From contig JAFSXM010000031.1 of assembly GCA_017444095.1 (NCBI GenBank), forward strand, positions 23,656 through 87,655: a stretch of 64,000 nucleotides of DNA, given 5' to 3'. Shown piece after piece: positions 8,864 to 19,014 of the stretch (position 1 is its first letter; each line of letters opens with the position of its first letter). Source of the stretch: Rickettsiales bacterium. Its GTDB lineage: Bacteria; Pseudomonadota; Alphaproteobacteria; Rickettsiales; Deianiraeaceae. Made by a program: the position numbers and the translations under genes. The notes beneath the pieces are model-generated. The model did no database searches. It was given only the letters and a program-made list of their open reading frames with translations, and was not told the DNA's origin.

Positions 8864-9499
8864 ATGTTTATAACATTTGAGGGAATAAACGGCTCTGGCA
8901 AGAGCACACAGGTAAAATTACTACATAAATATTTTTTAGAAAATGGAAAAACAAGCATTTTAACAAAAGGTATTGGTGGTGGTGGAGAGTTCTGCATGGA
9001 AGTAAGACGAATACTTTGCACAACAAAAAATATTGATAATCTTACAGAACTTTTTTTATTATATGCTTCTCGTAACGAACATGTAAAAAATGTGCTTTTA
9101 CCAGCTATTAAGGAAGGCAAACACATAGTATGTGATAGATATGTAGATTCAAGCTATGCTTATCAATGTAATGGCAATGCCAAAATGGTAGAATTATTAA
9201 AGACATTTCATAAGGCAATTCAAGCACCAATGCCCGACATAACATTTTTTATAGATATACCGGTAGCCGTCTCTGAAACAAGATTGGCACCACTTGTATA
9301 TGATGCAATGGTTCAAGGCGCTGGATATAAAAAATATGATGAAATTAAAACAGAAGAGATGCAAAAGATAGTGAATAATTACAAAAAATTAGCAGAATTG
9401 TTCCCAGATAGGATATACCGCATTGATGGAACCAAAACAATCAAAGATATACATAATGAAATAGTTAATATTATTGAAACAAAATTGAAAAATAATTAG
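8864..9499 (+). CDS. tmk: Thymidylate kinase (divergent)
   Basis: Tmk phosphorylates dTMP to dTDP. It has 211 aa, a P-loop GINGSGKST at residues 7-15, and DRYVDSSYAYQ in the middle, which corresponds to the DRY/H motif that binds dTMP. The usual TREPGGT stretch after strand 2 reads TKGIGGGGE, losing its Arg-Glu-Pro. The LID region has few arginines, so the enzyme is divergent but probably active. Its TAG stop overlaps the stop of the convergent gene that follows by two bases. Confidence 0.9.
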   Translation: MFITFEGINGSGKSTQVKLLHKYFLENGKTSILTKGIGGGGEFCMEVRRILCTTKNIDNLTELFLLYASRNEHVKNVLLPAIKEGKHIVCDRYVDSSYAYQCNGNAKMVELLKTFHKAIQAPMPDITFFIDIPVAVSETRLAPLVYDAMVQGAGYKKYDEIKTEEMQKIVNNYKKLAELFPDRIYRIDGTKTIKDIHNEIVNIIETKLKNN

Positions 9500-10347
9500 C
9501 CATTATTGGATATTATTTCATAATTTATCTGTCTTTTAGCTTTATTGCTGTTCTTATATTCATTTCTTGTTTTATCGGCAATATCTAACATATCTTGTTT
9601 TTTTATCTGTTTTATTTTAATTTTTCTTTCTGTCTTTTTTTTTGCATTTACATCAACTTTCTCGCTATATTTTCTATTACGATTTCTACCTGTATATTTT
9701 CTTTGTAGTGAGATAATAGTTTGTATTTTTTCTTTTTCTTGCTCCTTTCTGTGTTTTTCAACCATATAATGGTACATATACACAAAAGTTTTATTGTTTC
9801 TTTTTATTCCCAACAGGCCATACATTATAAAATATGTCGCAATAATATAGTTTGTTTTTGTAGCAATGGCAATATGAATGATTGTTTTAACAATTCCAAC
9901 AAACATAGAAGATGTTGTTGAAATGCTTTTATGTTTGTCACAGTAGATACTGATGCAATATACAAACAACATACTTGTTGATGTTATGATGTCTAAAAAT
10001 GCTCCAATTATAATTACACATAAGAAATTTTTACTTTGATTTTTTTTTATACAGAAAAACGGAAAATAATTACCAGCCAATGCAACAATAGATGTTAAGG
10101 CCGTAATGTTTTTAGTATCAAAAGTTATGCTTGCAATAACAACAAATATTGCACATTTTATACAATCCAGAAATTCGCCAATGCTCTTTTGTGATATACG
10201 ATATTGTGTATATGTCTCTAATGAAATTATTGTCTTCGCAAAGCCATTGTTTTGTCTGGTTTTGCATATATTTTTGATAAAAGGCACACATTGCAAAGAG
10301 CATAATAAATATGTTAATAACAAATATGCACAATATATATAATCCAT
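9496..10347 (-). CDS. PlsY-like membrane protein with degenerate active-site loops
   Basis: This integral membrane protein (about 283 aa) has five or six hydrophobic segments in the first 190 residues and a long Lys/Arg-rich tail. The layout resembles PlsY, the acyl-phosphate:glycerol-3-phosphate acyltransferase. An N-terminal YLLTYLLCSL stands where PlsY has YLLGSIPF, ALAGNYFPFF matches the PlsY ALxGHxFPVF strand, and a final helix is followed by a basic RNNK segment. The catalytic SGNIGATN and GGKGV loops are not conserved. It may be a fast-evolving or repurposed PlsY relative. I chose ATG 10347; GTG 10353 adds two residues. Confidence 0.5.
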   Translation of the reverse strand: MDYIYCAYLLLTYLLCSLQCVPFIKNICKTRQNNGFAKTIISLETYTQYRISQKSIGEFLDCIKCAIFVVIASITFDTKNITALTSIVALAGNYFPFFCIKKNQSKNFLCVIIIGAFLDIITSTSMLFVYCISIYCDKHKSISTTSSMFVGIVKTIIHIAIATKTNYIIATYFIMYGLLGIKRNNKTFVYMYHYMVEKHRKEQEKEKIQTIISLQRKYTGRNRNRKYSEKVDVNAKKKTERKIKIKQIKKQDMLDIADKTRNEYKNSNKAKRQINYEIISNNG

Positions 10348-10438
10348 AGACACAATTATAATACATAATACTAAAATGTAAACAAGAAGTAAAAGATTTT
10401 ATACAAAATTAACTTTCAATTGTTATTGATACCAGTTT

Positions 10439-11248
10439 TTACCATAAATCGTAAAAATCAACACAGAAGACCAAGCCAACCGATGCTTTATTGATATCAA
10501 ATTTTTTATCTTTGTATAGTTGAATATAGCTTACACTTGCGCCTATTAAAAATCTATCATTTTTACCAAATGGATGTGTGGCAACAACCATCCACTGAAT
10601 ATAACCATTTCGTGCATCTGTAAGATTAATATAATTATCGGCATATAACCACACAAAGATTGGCTTGATATTGATTTTGTATGATAAACCACTAAATAAC
10701 ATATTATAGTTAGCATATCTTCTGTAATAGAATTGCCAATCTATTCTTGTTCTTTTTGTAATATTATAGTCGATATTTATACCTAAAGTTGGGCGGATTT
10801 CACGACCATACGACATAATAGCACCAATCTGTCCTGTGTATAGGCTTGGTGTAAACATTCCAATGCCAGTAGATATGTTTAATCTTTCTCCCTGATATAC
10901 TGGCGAAAAAAACCTAAAATTAAAATAATTCAGCCCAAAAGCCTGTTTGTTGTTAACCTTACTATGCCCATACATAAATGAAAACTCAAATTCCGCCCAA
11001 AGATTTTTGCTAAAACCAACCTCTATATCATTACAAGTGTAAAGAGCATTTATGTTGTTATTATGTCTTGTATAAAAGACATTAAAAAACTCTATTAGCC
11101 CTGGTTTAAATGCTTTTGCATAGTATGCATATGATGTTTTTGGAAAAAAAGTAACCATTAAACACATCAGCAACGGAATAACAAATAATGTTTTCTTGGT
11201 GTGTTTTGTGGAAAAATTTTTATCAAAATACATTAAAGAAAAAGTCAT
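10439..11248 (-). CDS. Predicted outer-membrane beta-barrel protein
   Basis: This 269-aa protein has an N-terminal signal segment (about 19-42, ending TSYAYYA). Alternating amphipathic strands rich in Tyr, Phe and Trp follow, and the chain ends DFYDLW, the terminal aromatic typical of BAM substrates. Strand-like stretches such as WAEFEFSFMYGH, RIDWQFYYRRY and ASVGLVFCVDF suggest 10-12 strands. No enzymatic motif is seen. The family is not recognised. It is monocistronic as far as can be seen. Confidence 0.65.
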   Translation of the reverse strand: MTFSLMYFDKNFSTKHTKKTLFVIPLLMCLMVTFFPKTSYAYYAKAFKPGLIEFFNVFYTRHNNNINALYTCNDIEVGFSKNLWAEFEFSFMYGHSKVNNKQAFGLNYFNFRFFSPVYQGERLNISTGIGMFTPSLYTGQIGAIMSYGREIRPTLGINIDYNITKRTRIDWQFYYRRYANYNMLFSGLSYKINIKPIFVWLYADNYINLTDARNGYIQWMVVATHPFGKNDRFLIGASVSYIQLYKDKKFDINKASVGLVFCVDFYDLW

Positions 11249-11412
11249 ACAAACTTTGATTACACTATATGCATTTCATAAAAATCAAGAAAAAAATGTA
11301 AATAAGATATCCATAATCATAGAGTCAAGATGTAATACTGCAAGTCGTTAACACTTGACTATTATATTATGCAGATTAGACAATTCGCTTATATCGTTTG
11401 ATTAGTAAATAT

Positions 11413-11604
11413 ATGTCAAAAATTGGTTTAATCAAAAATATAGCGATTATTGCAGATTTTATAATTTCAATTATTGCATCAGTAATTAAATCATCAATAC
11501 CAGAAGTTTCTAATGCTTTATTTGGCATATCCGCTATTGTGTTGATAATTGCGGTTATTTGTATAATAATAGAATTTGTTAATTGGAGACTAAAAAATAA
11601 ATAA
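11413..11604 (+). CDS. Small two-helix membrane protein
   Basis: This is a short frame of about 63 residues from ATG 11413 (TTG 11398 is possible). It has two hydrophobic helices, separated by a short SSIPEVSNAL turn, and a basic tail RLKNK. Its composition fits a real small membrane protein, and it ends just before a clear terminator. There is no recognisable family, so confidence is modest. Confidence 0.45.
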   Translation: MSKIGLIKNIAIIADFIISIIASVIKSSIPEVSNALFGISAIVLIIAVICIIIEFVNWRLKNK

Positions 11605-11623
11605 TCTTTCTACTAAAAAACAT

Positions 11624-11660
11624 AATGCCGATACAATAAAAATGTATCGGCATTTATTAT
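11624..11660. terminator. Bidirectional rho-independent terminator
   Basis: A perfect 12-bp stem AATGCCGATACA (11624-11635) / TGTATCGGCATT (11643-11654) closes a 7-nt loop. T-rich sequence follows on the + strand, and a T6 run (from AAAAAA at 11615-11620) follows on the - strand. It separates the small + strand gene from groEL, which ends at 11702 on the - strand. Confidence 0.85.
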
Positions 11661-11701
11661 TTTGAAATGATATAATATTATTTTGAAAATATGCAATGTC
11701 T

Positions 11702-13372
<1,671 letters not shown>

Positions 13373-13390
13373 TTAACCTTACAAAAAGGT

Positions 13391-13419
13391 AAATAGTTTA
13401 TTTATTTTTTTTTCAAGAG
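13391..13419 (-). promoter_or_regulatory. Candidate RpoH-type promoter of groEL
   Basis: Read on the - strand, CTCTTG is followed by A9, then TAAATAAA and CTATTT. CTTGAA fits a sigma32 -35 box and CTATTT sits 15 nt further on. The leader to the groEL ATG would be about 35-40 nt. A nearly identical 28-nt copy lies at 14859-14886 upstream of the next gene on the same strand. Confidence 0.45.
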
Positions 13420-13442
13420 TTTTAAAAAAGATAGAAACATAT

Positions 13443-14735
13443 TTATTTCAAATTGTTTTCTATATTATTGCTTAATTTCTTAGTAGAAGAGCTATTATTG
13501 TTTATATATTTAAAATTATTTTCACTCATTTCAGACCCATTCATTTTTTCCATATTCCTCTTGACTACCTGAGAGAAATCATCACTCTTCTCTTCTAAAT
13601 CTTCTACATCGTTATAACATTTTTTTTCCACCTCATAAGTATCTGTTTCCATATTCCTCTTGATTACCTGATAGAAATCATCACTCTTCTCTTCTAAATC
13701 TTCTACATCGTTATAACATTTTTTTTCCACTTCATAATTATCTGTGTTCATATTCTTACAGCTAACCTGCATCAAATCATTATTTTTTTCTTCTAAATTT
13801 ATGTCATTATTTTCTTCTTCTAAATTTATATTATTATTTATTTGCCGTGTGGTCTGTTGCTTGCCTTCTTGTAACGTATGTTCCTTAAGAAACAACTCTA
13901 TTGCATCAGATCTGCTCATAGTCGTTCCTTTTCCCTTTTTTGATGTGTATTTTAGTGGCTTAGGATTATACTCGCTTATTATTTCTTTTATACCTTCTTC
14001 ATTAGTTGGTTGTCCGCTTGATTTTTCCTTTTTATTCCTTTTTCTTTTAAACTTCAACACATGACTGTTGTTTATATTAGGATTTTCCTGATAGATGTTA
14101 TCCACATTTTGTTGTACAGACATTATATTAGGATTTTCCTGATAGATGTTATCCACATTTTGTTGTGCAGACATTATATTAGGATTTTCCTGATAGATGT
14201 TATCCACATTTTGTTGTGCAGACATTATATTAGGATTTTCCTGATAGATGTTATCCACATTTTGTTGTGCAGACAGCATATATAGAAGCGCATTAGCTTT
14301 TTCTAACCTGCTTTTTTGCCATTTCTTTATATCAGCTTGTGTAAACAGTGCCTCATTTTTGTCATTAAATAATTTACATTTTAATCTCGAAATCGCATTT
14401 GTGAGATTTTTTTTATTCATTATCTTATTTTTTTCACAAAACTCTTTAATAAAATCGGCATTTGACACATATTGGCCGTTACGTTCCAAACTAATGGTAG
14501 CTTGTTGTTTATACTTATCAGCTAGTTTTTGCCTTTCTTCTGAAAATTGTTGTTTTTCTTGCTGGCTAAAATCTTTCTCTGCCTTACCATTAAATAACTC
14601 ATTTTTTAATTTCGAAATAGCTATTTGTAGCGCTTTTTTATTAACATTTGGATTTTCTTGAAGCACTTGATTAACAAAAGTAGCATTATCTACATATTGA
14701 CTCTTATCTGAATTGTTGTTCTGATTATTTTGCAT
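13443..14735 (-). CDS. Low-complexity repeat protein with 17-aa and 33-aa tandem repeats
   Basis: This 430-aa protein is of unknown function. The N-terminal part (about 10-150) holds two copies of a helical unit that contains AISKLKNELFN or AISRLKCKLFN. Four perfect or near-perfect 17-aa units follow (SAQQNVDNIYQENPNIM), then a basic linker KFKRKRNKKEK. Near the C-terminus are two 33-aa acidic repeats (YNDVEDLEEKSDDF...) and a degenerate third. There is no signal peptide or membrane helix. Near-identity of the repeats at DNA level implies recent expansion. Such proteins often mediate binding or act as exported effectors. The promoter-like element at 14859-14886 matches that of groEL. Confidence 0.7.
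   Translation of the reverse strand: MQNNQNNNSDKSQYVDNATFVNQVLQENPNVNKKALQIAISKLKNELFNGKAEKDFSQQEKQQFSEERQKLADKYKQQATISLERNGQYVSNADFIKEFCEKNKIMNKKNLTNAISRLKCKLFNDKNEALFTQADIKKWQKSRLEKANALLYMLSAQQNVDNIYQENPNIMSAQQNVDNIYQENPNIMSAQQNVDNIYQENPNIMSVQQNVDNIYQENPNINNSHVLKFKRKRNKKEKSSGQPTNEEGIKEIISEYNPKPLKYTSKKGKGTTMSRSDAIELFLKEHTLQEGKQQTTRQINNNINLEEENNDINLEEKNNDLMQVSCKNMNTDNYEVEKKCYNDVEDLEEKSDDFYQVIKRNMETDTYEVEKKCYNDVEDLEEKSDDFSQVVKRNMEKMNGSEMSENNFKYINNNSSSTKKLSNNIENNLK
13551..13748 (-). repeat. Two tandem 99-bp coding repeats
   Basis: Units 13551-13649 and 13650-13748 differ at only a few positions, mainly near their ends. They encode the 33-aa acidic repeats of the 13443-14735 protein. A degenerate third unit follows from 13749. 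Confidence 0.85.
14073..14276 (-). repeat. Four tandem 51-bp coding repeats
   Basis: Four units of 51 bp start at 14073, 14124, 14175 and 14226 and are almost identical (one visible A/G change in GTTGTACAG versus GTTGTGCAG). 51 is divisible by three, so copy-number change would lengthen or shorten the protein without shifting frame. Confidence 0.92.
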
Positions 14736-14858
14736 AATAAAAATTATTAAAACTAATTAAACTAATTAAACTAATTCAATAATATTAAAAAATAAAATAT
14801 ATGCAATATATTTTATCAAAATAAAGTATACAATATCTAGACTTAAAAAGAGCGGAAT

Positions 14859-14886
14859 AAATAGTTTATTTATTTTTTTTCAAGAG
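14859..14886 (-). promoter_or_regulatory. Second copy of the groEL-type promoter element
   Basis: This 28-nt segment equals the 13391-13419 element except for one fewer A in the A-tract (CTCTTG-A8-TAAATAAACTATTT on the - strand). It lies between the kinase-like gene and the repeat-protein gene, about 125 nt upstream of the latter's ATG. A 9-bp triple repeat (AACTAATTA type) sits in the leader at about 14748-14776. Confidence 0.4.
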
Positions 14887-14916
14887 AGTAAAGTGCAATC
14901 CAATCTGAAACGGATT

Positions 14917-16164
14917 TTAACCACCTTGACAAAAACCACAACAAGTTTTCATCCAGTTTGGGATATAGTCTCTTAAATTGCAATCAGCAGATGCGTTGTC
15001 CTTATTTTTGGGCAACAATACTTCGTCTTGTTTCTTTCGTGCTTCATTTACAATGTCTTTTATCTTATTTTCATTAAACTCTTGAAGCCCTGCAAGTGTT
15101 TTTTGCATTGCCATTTTAAACTGATTAAAACATTGACTGGTTTCGTCTTTTATGGCTACATTCAACATCTTTTTCCATAATTCCAGTTTATCTTTAATAC
15201 CTTGAATTAGTTCATTTTCTGGCAACCCAAAATATTTATTCTTCACTGCAATATCATATATAATGTTTTTCATCTTTTCTTCTGTGATTGTGTATTCTTC
15301 TATTGTATCTTTGAAAATTTTGTTCCATGCTTCTGTTTTGCCAATACTTTCTTTCATATTATCTATAAATATTTGATAAAATGTCCATATGATATTCAGA
15401 TTGTTTTGCCACAACGTGTAATTCGCACCATTGTTTGCAACTTTATTAATGTCAGCAAAAAGACAAGTTATTTCCTTAATATCATCAAAATCAGTTTCAA
15501 TAAACTTTTTCTTTCCATATTCTCCATTTTTTACAAGAAGATTTTCTGGCTTCCTATCAAACATTTGAAATAAAAATACTTTGCAAAGATGTCGTGCTAT
15601 AATTTTCATATTATCTTCTGATAAAAATTTTGTCAATACATCTTGGTTGCATTGATTAACATTAGCCATATTAAAACGAAAATTTGGGTAACTGAAATTA
15701 GCCGTTGTAAAACACTCTAAAATCATTGTTAACAAAGTTATTTGAATTTCGTCATCTGTCATTGTCTTGCCATTTAATGTTGTTATTATTCGACCAACAT
15801 CAAGATTGTCATTTATGTTATGAATTTTACTAAATTGTTCCAACAAACTCCCTTCTGCTTTCTCCATATACAACATCTCTTCGTCGTGAAAATTAAAATA
15901 ACCAGTTGTAATTGTGTCTTCACCGCATTCCTTTAATAACGATGGAACAAATATATTGTTAAAAGTTGCTAATTTTGCTTCACGACCATTTTTCACACAT
16001 TTGTCGTTGTCTACTTGCCGTATAACAACATTGCCTTCAATTGAAAATAACTTGTTATATGCCCCATTTGTCAATGACTCTTTTGTTGAAAAGCCTTTCT
16101 GTATATTGTCTTGCATTTTTCTATGTCGTACTTCCAATTCATATATGTCCCACTCCAAACTCAT
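14917..16164 (-). CDS. Protein-kinase-fold protein (putative effector kinase)
   Basis: This 415-aa protein carries the ordered marks of a protein-kinase-like fold. They are a Gly-loop-like NGAYNKLF (33-40), strand VVIRQV (46-51) in the place of the beta-3 Lys strand, a hinge LYMEKAEGSL (98-107), a catalytic loop FDRKPENLLV (202-211, Asp203 and Asn208, five apart as in HRDxxxxN), and a metal-binding TDFDDI (Asp225). There is no signal peptide. A charged helical region follows, and the C-terminus ends in a cysteine cluster TCCGFC. Its nearest relative in the window is the broken gene at 43007-44200. Substrate and function are unknown; the location among exported-type unknowns suggests a host-directed role. 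Confidence 0.65.
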   Translation of the reverse strand: MSLEWDIYELEVRHRKMQDNIQKGFSTKESLTNGAYNKLFSIEGNVVIRQVDNDKCVKNGREAKLATFNNIFVPSLLKECGEDTITTGYFNFHDEEMLYMEKAEGSLLEQFSKIHNINDNLDVGRIITTLNGKTMTDDEIQITLLTMILECFTTANFSYPNFRFNMANVNQCNQDVLTKFLSEDNMKIIARHLCKVFLFQMFDRKPENLLVKNGEYGKKKFIETDFDDIKEITCLFADINKVANNGANYTLWQNNLNIIWTFYQIFIDNMKESIGKTEAWNKIFKDTIEEYTITEEKMKNIIYDIAVKNKYFGLPENELIQGIKDKLELWKKMLNVAIKDETSQCFNQFKMAMQKTLAGLQEFNENKIKDIVNEARKKQDEVLLPKNKDNASADCNLRDYIPNWMKTCCGFCQGG

Positions 16165-16271
16165 ATATCTGTTGTTTTTTATCGTAGTACAATACTACAA
16201 AACCATCAAATTGCCAACTTTTTTTTATTGCCAATTACAAAGACATTTTATATATAAAAGCATATGTAAAT

Positions 16272-16919
16272 ATGCTCTCTGTCTTTCTTGCTTTATTTTA
16301 TCCAATTTTTTTGACATCTATTGCCGTTGGGCCTGTATTTATTACAATATCCAGCATTGGTCTAACATACGGCCTAAAATATAGCTTGTTTGCAGTTATA
16401 GGTGTTATTTTTGGCAATTGTTTATATTTAATTCTTGGTGCATTAACTGCAAATGGTATTATTCAGGCTATACCGCCGGTTGTTATGTCTGTTGTGTCTT
16501 TTGGAGCAACTATATTATTAGCAAAAATAGCATACGGATTTTTCAAAAAAGATGTTAAAAAGATGAAAAATAATAATATGTTTGATATTGGTATAAAAAC
16601 TATTGTAAAAATGTTTTTTATTACATTGTCATCTCCTGTTGTAATATCTGGTTATGTTATAACATTTTTAACATTTGCAAATGTATTGCAAAAATCATTT
16701 ATCTCTGGTTTGTTTGGCGGATTATGTGGAGCTGTTTTAGCCTATACACTTATTGCCATTGTATCTGGAATTGCAGGAAATAAAGTTAAAAATCTGGACG
16801 AAGATAAATATTTTCGTGTTTTATCTGTGTTGAATAAAATAGCCGGAATCCTGCTTGGTGGATGTGCTATATTGTTAATAGTCAATGGACTTAAAGGTTT
16901 AATTAAAATGGTTGTTTGA
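16272..16919 (+). CDS. LysE-family membrane exporter
   Basis: This 215-aa inner-membrane protein has about six hydrophobic helices and the LysE/RhtB pattern. An N-terminal SIAVGPVFITISSIGLTYGLKYSL helix-turn is followed by a loop with GNCLYLILG, and a charged cytoplasmic stretch FFKKDVKKMK follows helix 3. LysE-type carriers export amino acids or related small molecules using the proton gradient; the substrate here is unknown. It is divergent from the kinase-like gene and convergent with dnaX (2-bp gap). Confidence 0.75.
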   Translation: MLSVFLALFYPIFLTSIAVGPVFITISSIGLTYGLKYSLFAVIGVIFGNCLYLILGALTANGIIQAIPPVVMSVVSFGATILLAKIAYGFFKKDVKKMKNNNMFDIGIKTIVKMFFITLSSPVVISGYVITFLTFANVLQKSFISGLFGGLCGAVLAYTLIAIVSGIAGNKVKNLDEDKYFRVLSVLNKIAGILLGGCAILLIVNGLKGLIKMVV

Positions 16920-16921
16920 GA

Positions 16922-18127
16922 TTATTTAATAATCTTGCCATCAGGAAACTCTTTTTTAATACTTTGTAGTCCTTCATCGTTCATCATTTTTAGTGCTTCT
17001 ATTGGGGTAGGTAATGTTGATGAATAGCAAAGCTTAAAAATCAAAGCAGTAAAATATTGTTTTGAACCAATAATTTTTAATTCTCCAAGTGATGCACTTA
17101 AAATTTGCCACATCCTTAATAATCTTGGAACATTTAAGTTGTTATCAGCTGATAATTCATTGAAAATAGTGGCAAATGTTGGGTATAGATCTTTATCGGT
17201 CTTTAAACAGCTTACATATTTTAATCCATCTAAAACCACTTCCATAAGTTCGTTTACAACAATTGTTGTTTCAATTTCATTAGATAAAAATTCTTCCATA
17301 ATACTAATGGCGGTTTTAATATCGCCCAAATAACAAGCTTTAAAAATTTTAGCCACCATTTCTCTATCTGGAATAGACAGCATTTCATTTATCTTATCAA
17401 TAGTAATATTACCATTTGTTATACTTATCGCTTGGTCCAACAATGACAATGAATCTCTTACCGAGCCATTTGCATATTTTGATAACAAGGATAAGCTTTG
17501 ATTGTCATATTTAACATCTTCTTTTTTACAAATTTCTTCCAAATGTTGACAAAGTAATTCTTCACTAACATTTTTGAGATAAAACTTCTGGCATCTTGAT
17601 AATATTGTTATTGGAACTTTCCTTACTTCTGTTGTGGCAAAAATAAATTTTACTTTTTCAGGTGGTTCTTCAAGTGTTTTCAATAGAGCATTAAATGCTG
17701 ATTTTGAAAGCATATGAACTTCGTCTATTATAAACACCTTATACCTTGATACCATTGGGGCAAAAGCACATTTATCTATTACTTCTTCTCTCATATGGTC
17801 GACACCAGTATCATCTGATGCATTCATTTCAATTACATCTGGATTACTGCCGTTTAAAATCATTTTACAAGTTTCACACTCTAAACAAGGAGTTGTTGTT
17901 GGTGCATCATATTTTTTACAATTTAAACTCAAAGCCAATATTCTTGCTGATGATGTCTTGCCAACACCTCTTGTGCCTGTAAGCAAAAAAGCATGGTGTA
18001 TTTTATTACTTATAATTGCATTAGAAATTGTTTTAACAAATACATCTTGACCTATCAGCCCACCAAGTGTTTTTGGTCTATACTTTCTTGCCAAAACCAA
18101 GTGTCCTTTATTGGTTGCTTGCTCCAT
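16922..18127 (-). CDS. dnaX: DNA polymerase III clamp-loader subunit (gamma-length DnaX)
   Basis: DnaX is the AAA+ motor that loads the beta clamp. At 401 aa it covers domains I-III only, like gamma, and lacks the C-terminal tau domains that bind DnaB and the polymerase. Walker A is GTRGVGKTS (51-59). The zinc-binding cysteines are Cys70, 81, 84 and 87, Walker B is FIIDEVHML (132-140), and the SRC motif ILSRCQ follows. The frame ends cleanly with GKIIK. A separate tau tail or a frameshift site was not seen. Confidence 0.93.
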   Translation of the reverse strand: MEQATNKGHLVLARKYRPKTLGGLIGQDVFVKTISNAIISNKIHHAFLLTGTRGVGKTSSARILALSLNCKKYDAPTTTPCLECETCKMILNGSNPDVIEMNASDDTGVDHMREEVIDKCAFAPMVSRYKVFIIDEVHMLSKSAFNALLKTLEEPPEKVKFIFATTEVRKVPITILSRCQKFYLKNVSEELLCQHLEEICKKEDVKYDNQSLSLLSKYANGSVRDSLSLLDQAISITNGNITIDKINEMLSIPDREMVAKIFKACYLGDIKTAISIMEEFLSNEIETTIVVNELMEVVLDGLKYVSCLKTDKDLYPTFATIFNELSADNNLNVPRLLRMWQILSASLGELKIIGSKQYFTALIFKLCYSSTLPTPIEALKMMNDEGLQSIKKEFPDGKIIK

Positions 18128-18191
18128 ATGCTATTAGAGAAAAATAATTATTAAAATAATTTTCAAATGTTATTTAAGCCAAACTACTACA

Positions 18192-18899
18192 TTATTTTGA
18201 GTTGTATTTTATATATGATTTTTCCAATGAAACATCTTCTAAAGATATTCTTGCCGGCAATGTATAATGATCATTCTCTATGTCATCATCAGCAACAACA
18301 TCGCTACGGCTAAAACAACCAACACAGCAACGGCTTGGAAAATTTTTGTTCACACTTGTCCCGCAAAACAATCTTTTACTATATTCTTTTACAATTTCTT
18401 TTCCATAGGAATGTTGCATAAGTGAAAATAGATTTTTCAAAAATGAAGGTTGTAATAATTTAAACGATGCATTGTCATCGTTAAGGATATTCGTTAATGA
18501 GGCTTGATAACATAATGGCTGATGTGGCCCACTTATATTAAAGGTAAAAACTCTATTTGTTGTGTCAAACGACAGGCCAGTATTGTTGTTTTGCAATATA
18601 AATGCATCTTTTTGTTTTCTTAAAAGCCCTTTCTTGTTTTGCAATATAATGTTATTGTTATTTTCTTCTGTATTTTTTTTAATATCTCCTTGTGTAAACT
18701 TAACAAATAAGTTTTTACATAGTTCTGCATAATATACATTATCATCATTTTGATTGTTTTGTATATTATTGATATCATCCCAAGAACAATGATTTGTTAT
18801 AGTACTACTTTTTACTTTTTTCATTATTGATCCTTTATCTGTTTCACATAAATCATATACAACCACATATTCTTTGTTGTTATTTTGCTCGCTTTCCAT
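18192..18899 (-). CDS. Unknown protein, paralogue A (YDLC / RCCVGCFS family)
   Basis: This 235-aa protein is paralogous to the next gene upstream (19015-19815). Shared marks are the N-terminal YVVVYDLC, a middle SLTNILNDDNASFKLLQPSF, a cysteine cluster RCCVGCFS near the C-terminus, and the ending LSLDDV-like LEDVSLEKSY. There is no signal peptide or membrane helix. The promoter (TTGTCT-N16-TATACT, 18906-18933) leaves only 6 nt between the -10 box and the ATG, so the mRNA should be leaderless. The function is unknown; the cysteine clusters could bind metal or be lipidated. Confidence 0.7.
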   Translation of the reverse strand: MESEQNNNKEYVVVYDLCETDKGSIMKKVKSSTITNHCSWDDINNIQNNQNDDNVYYAELCKNLFVKFTQGDIKKNTEENNNNIILQNKKGLLRKQKDAFILQNNNTGLSFDTTNRVFTFNISGPHQPLCYQASLTNILNDDNASFKLLQPSFLKNLFSLMQHSYGKEIVKEYSKRLFCGTSVNKNFPSRCCVGCFSRSDVVADDDIENDHYTLPARISLEDVSLEKSYIKYNSK

Positions 18900-18905
18900 A
18901 AACTA

Positions 18906-18933
18906 AGTATACACAAAACAAATAAAAAGACAA
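18906..18933 (-). promoter_or_regulatory. Promoter of paralogue A, leaderless architecture
   Basis: On the - strand the -35 box is TTGTCT (18928-18933) and the -10 box TATACT (18906-18911), with 16 bp between. The ATG starts 6 nt after the -10 box, where transcription itself should begin. Confidence 0.6.
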
Positions 18934-19014
18934 GGGTTAATAATGTTGTAAACTTTTTTAAATTAAGCAATCTTATATAATAATAATTATGTAAAATAAT
19001 TTTCAAATGTTATT

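Noticed and set aside
14073..14276. Regular 51-bp repeats considered as a CRISPR array
   Set aside because: The units are contiguous with no unique spacers, keep an open frame and encode a 17-aa repeat. No cas genes are nearby.
16184..16198. GTAGTA-CAA-TACTAC inverted repeat upstream of the kinase-like gene
   Set aside because: The 6-bp stem with a 3-nt loop has no T-run or matching copy elsewhere that I can see. It is too weak to call an operator or terminator.
15914..16384. 156-codon + strand open frame overlapping two genes
   Set aside because: It is antisense to the kinase-like gene and out of frame with the LysE-type gene, with no resemblance to any family.
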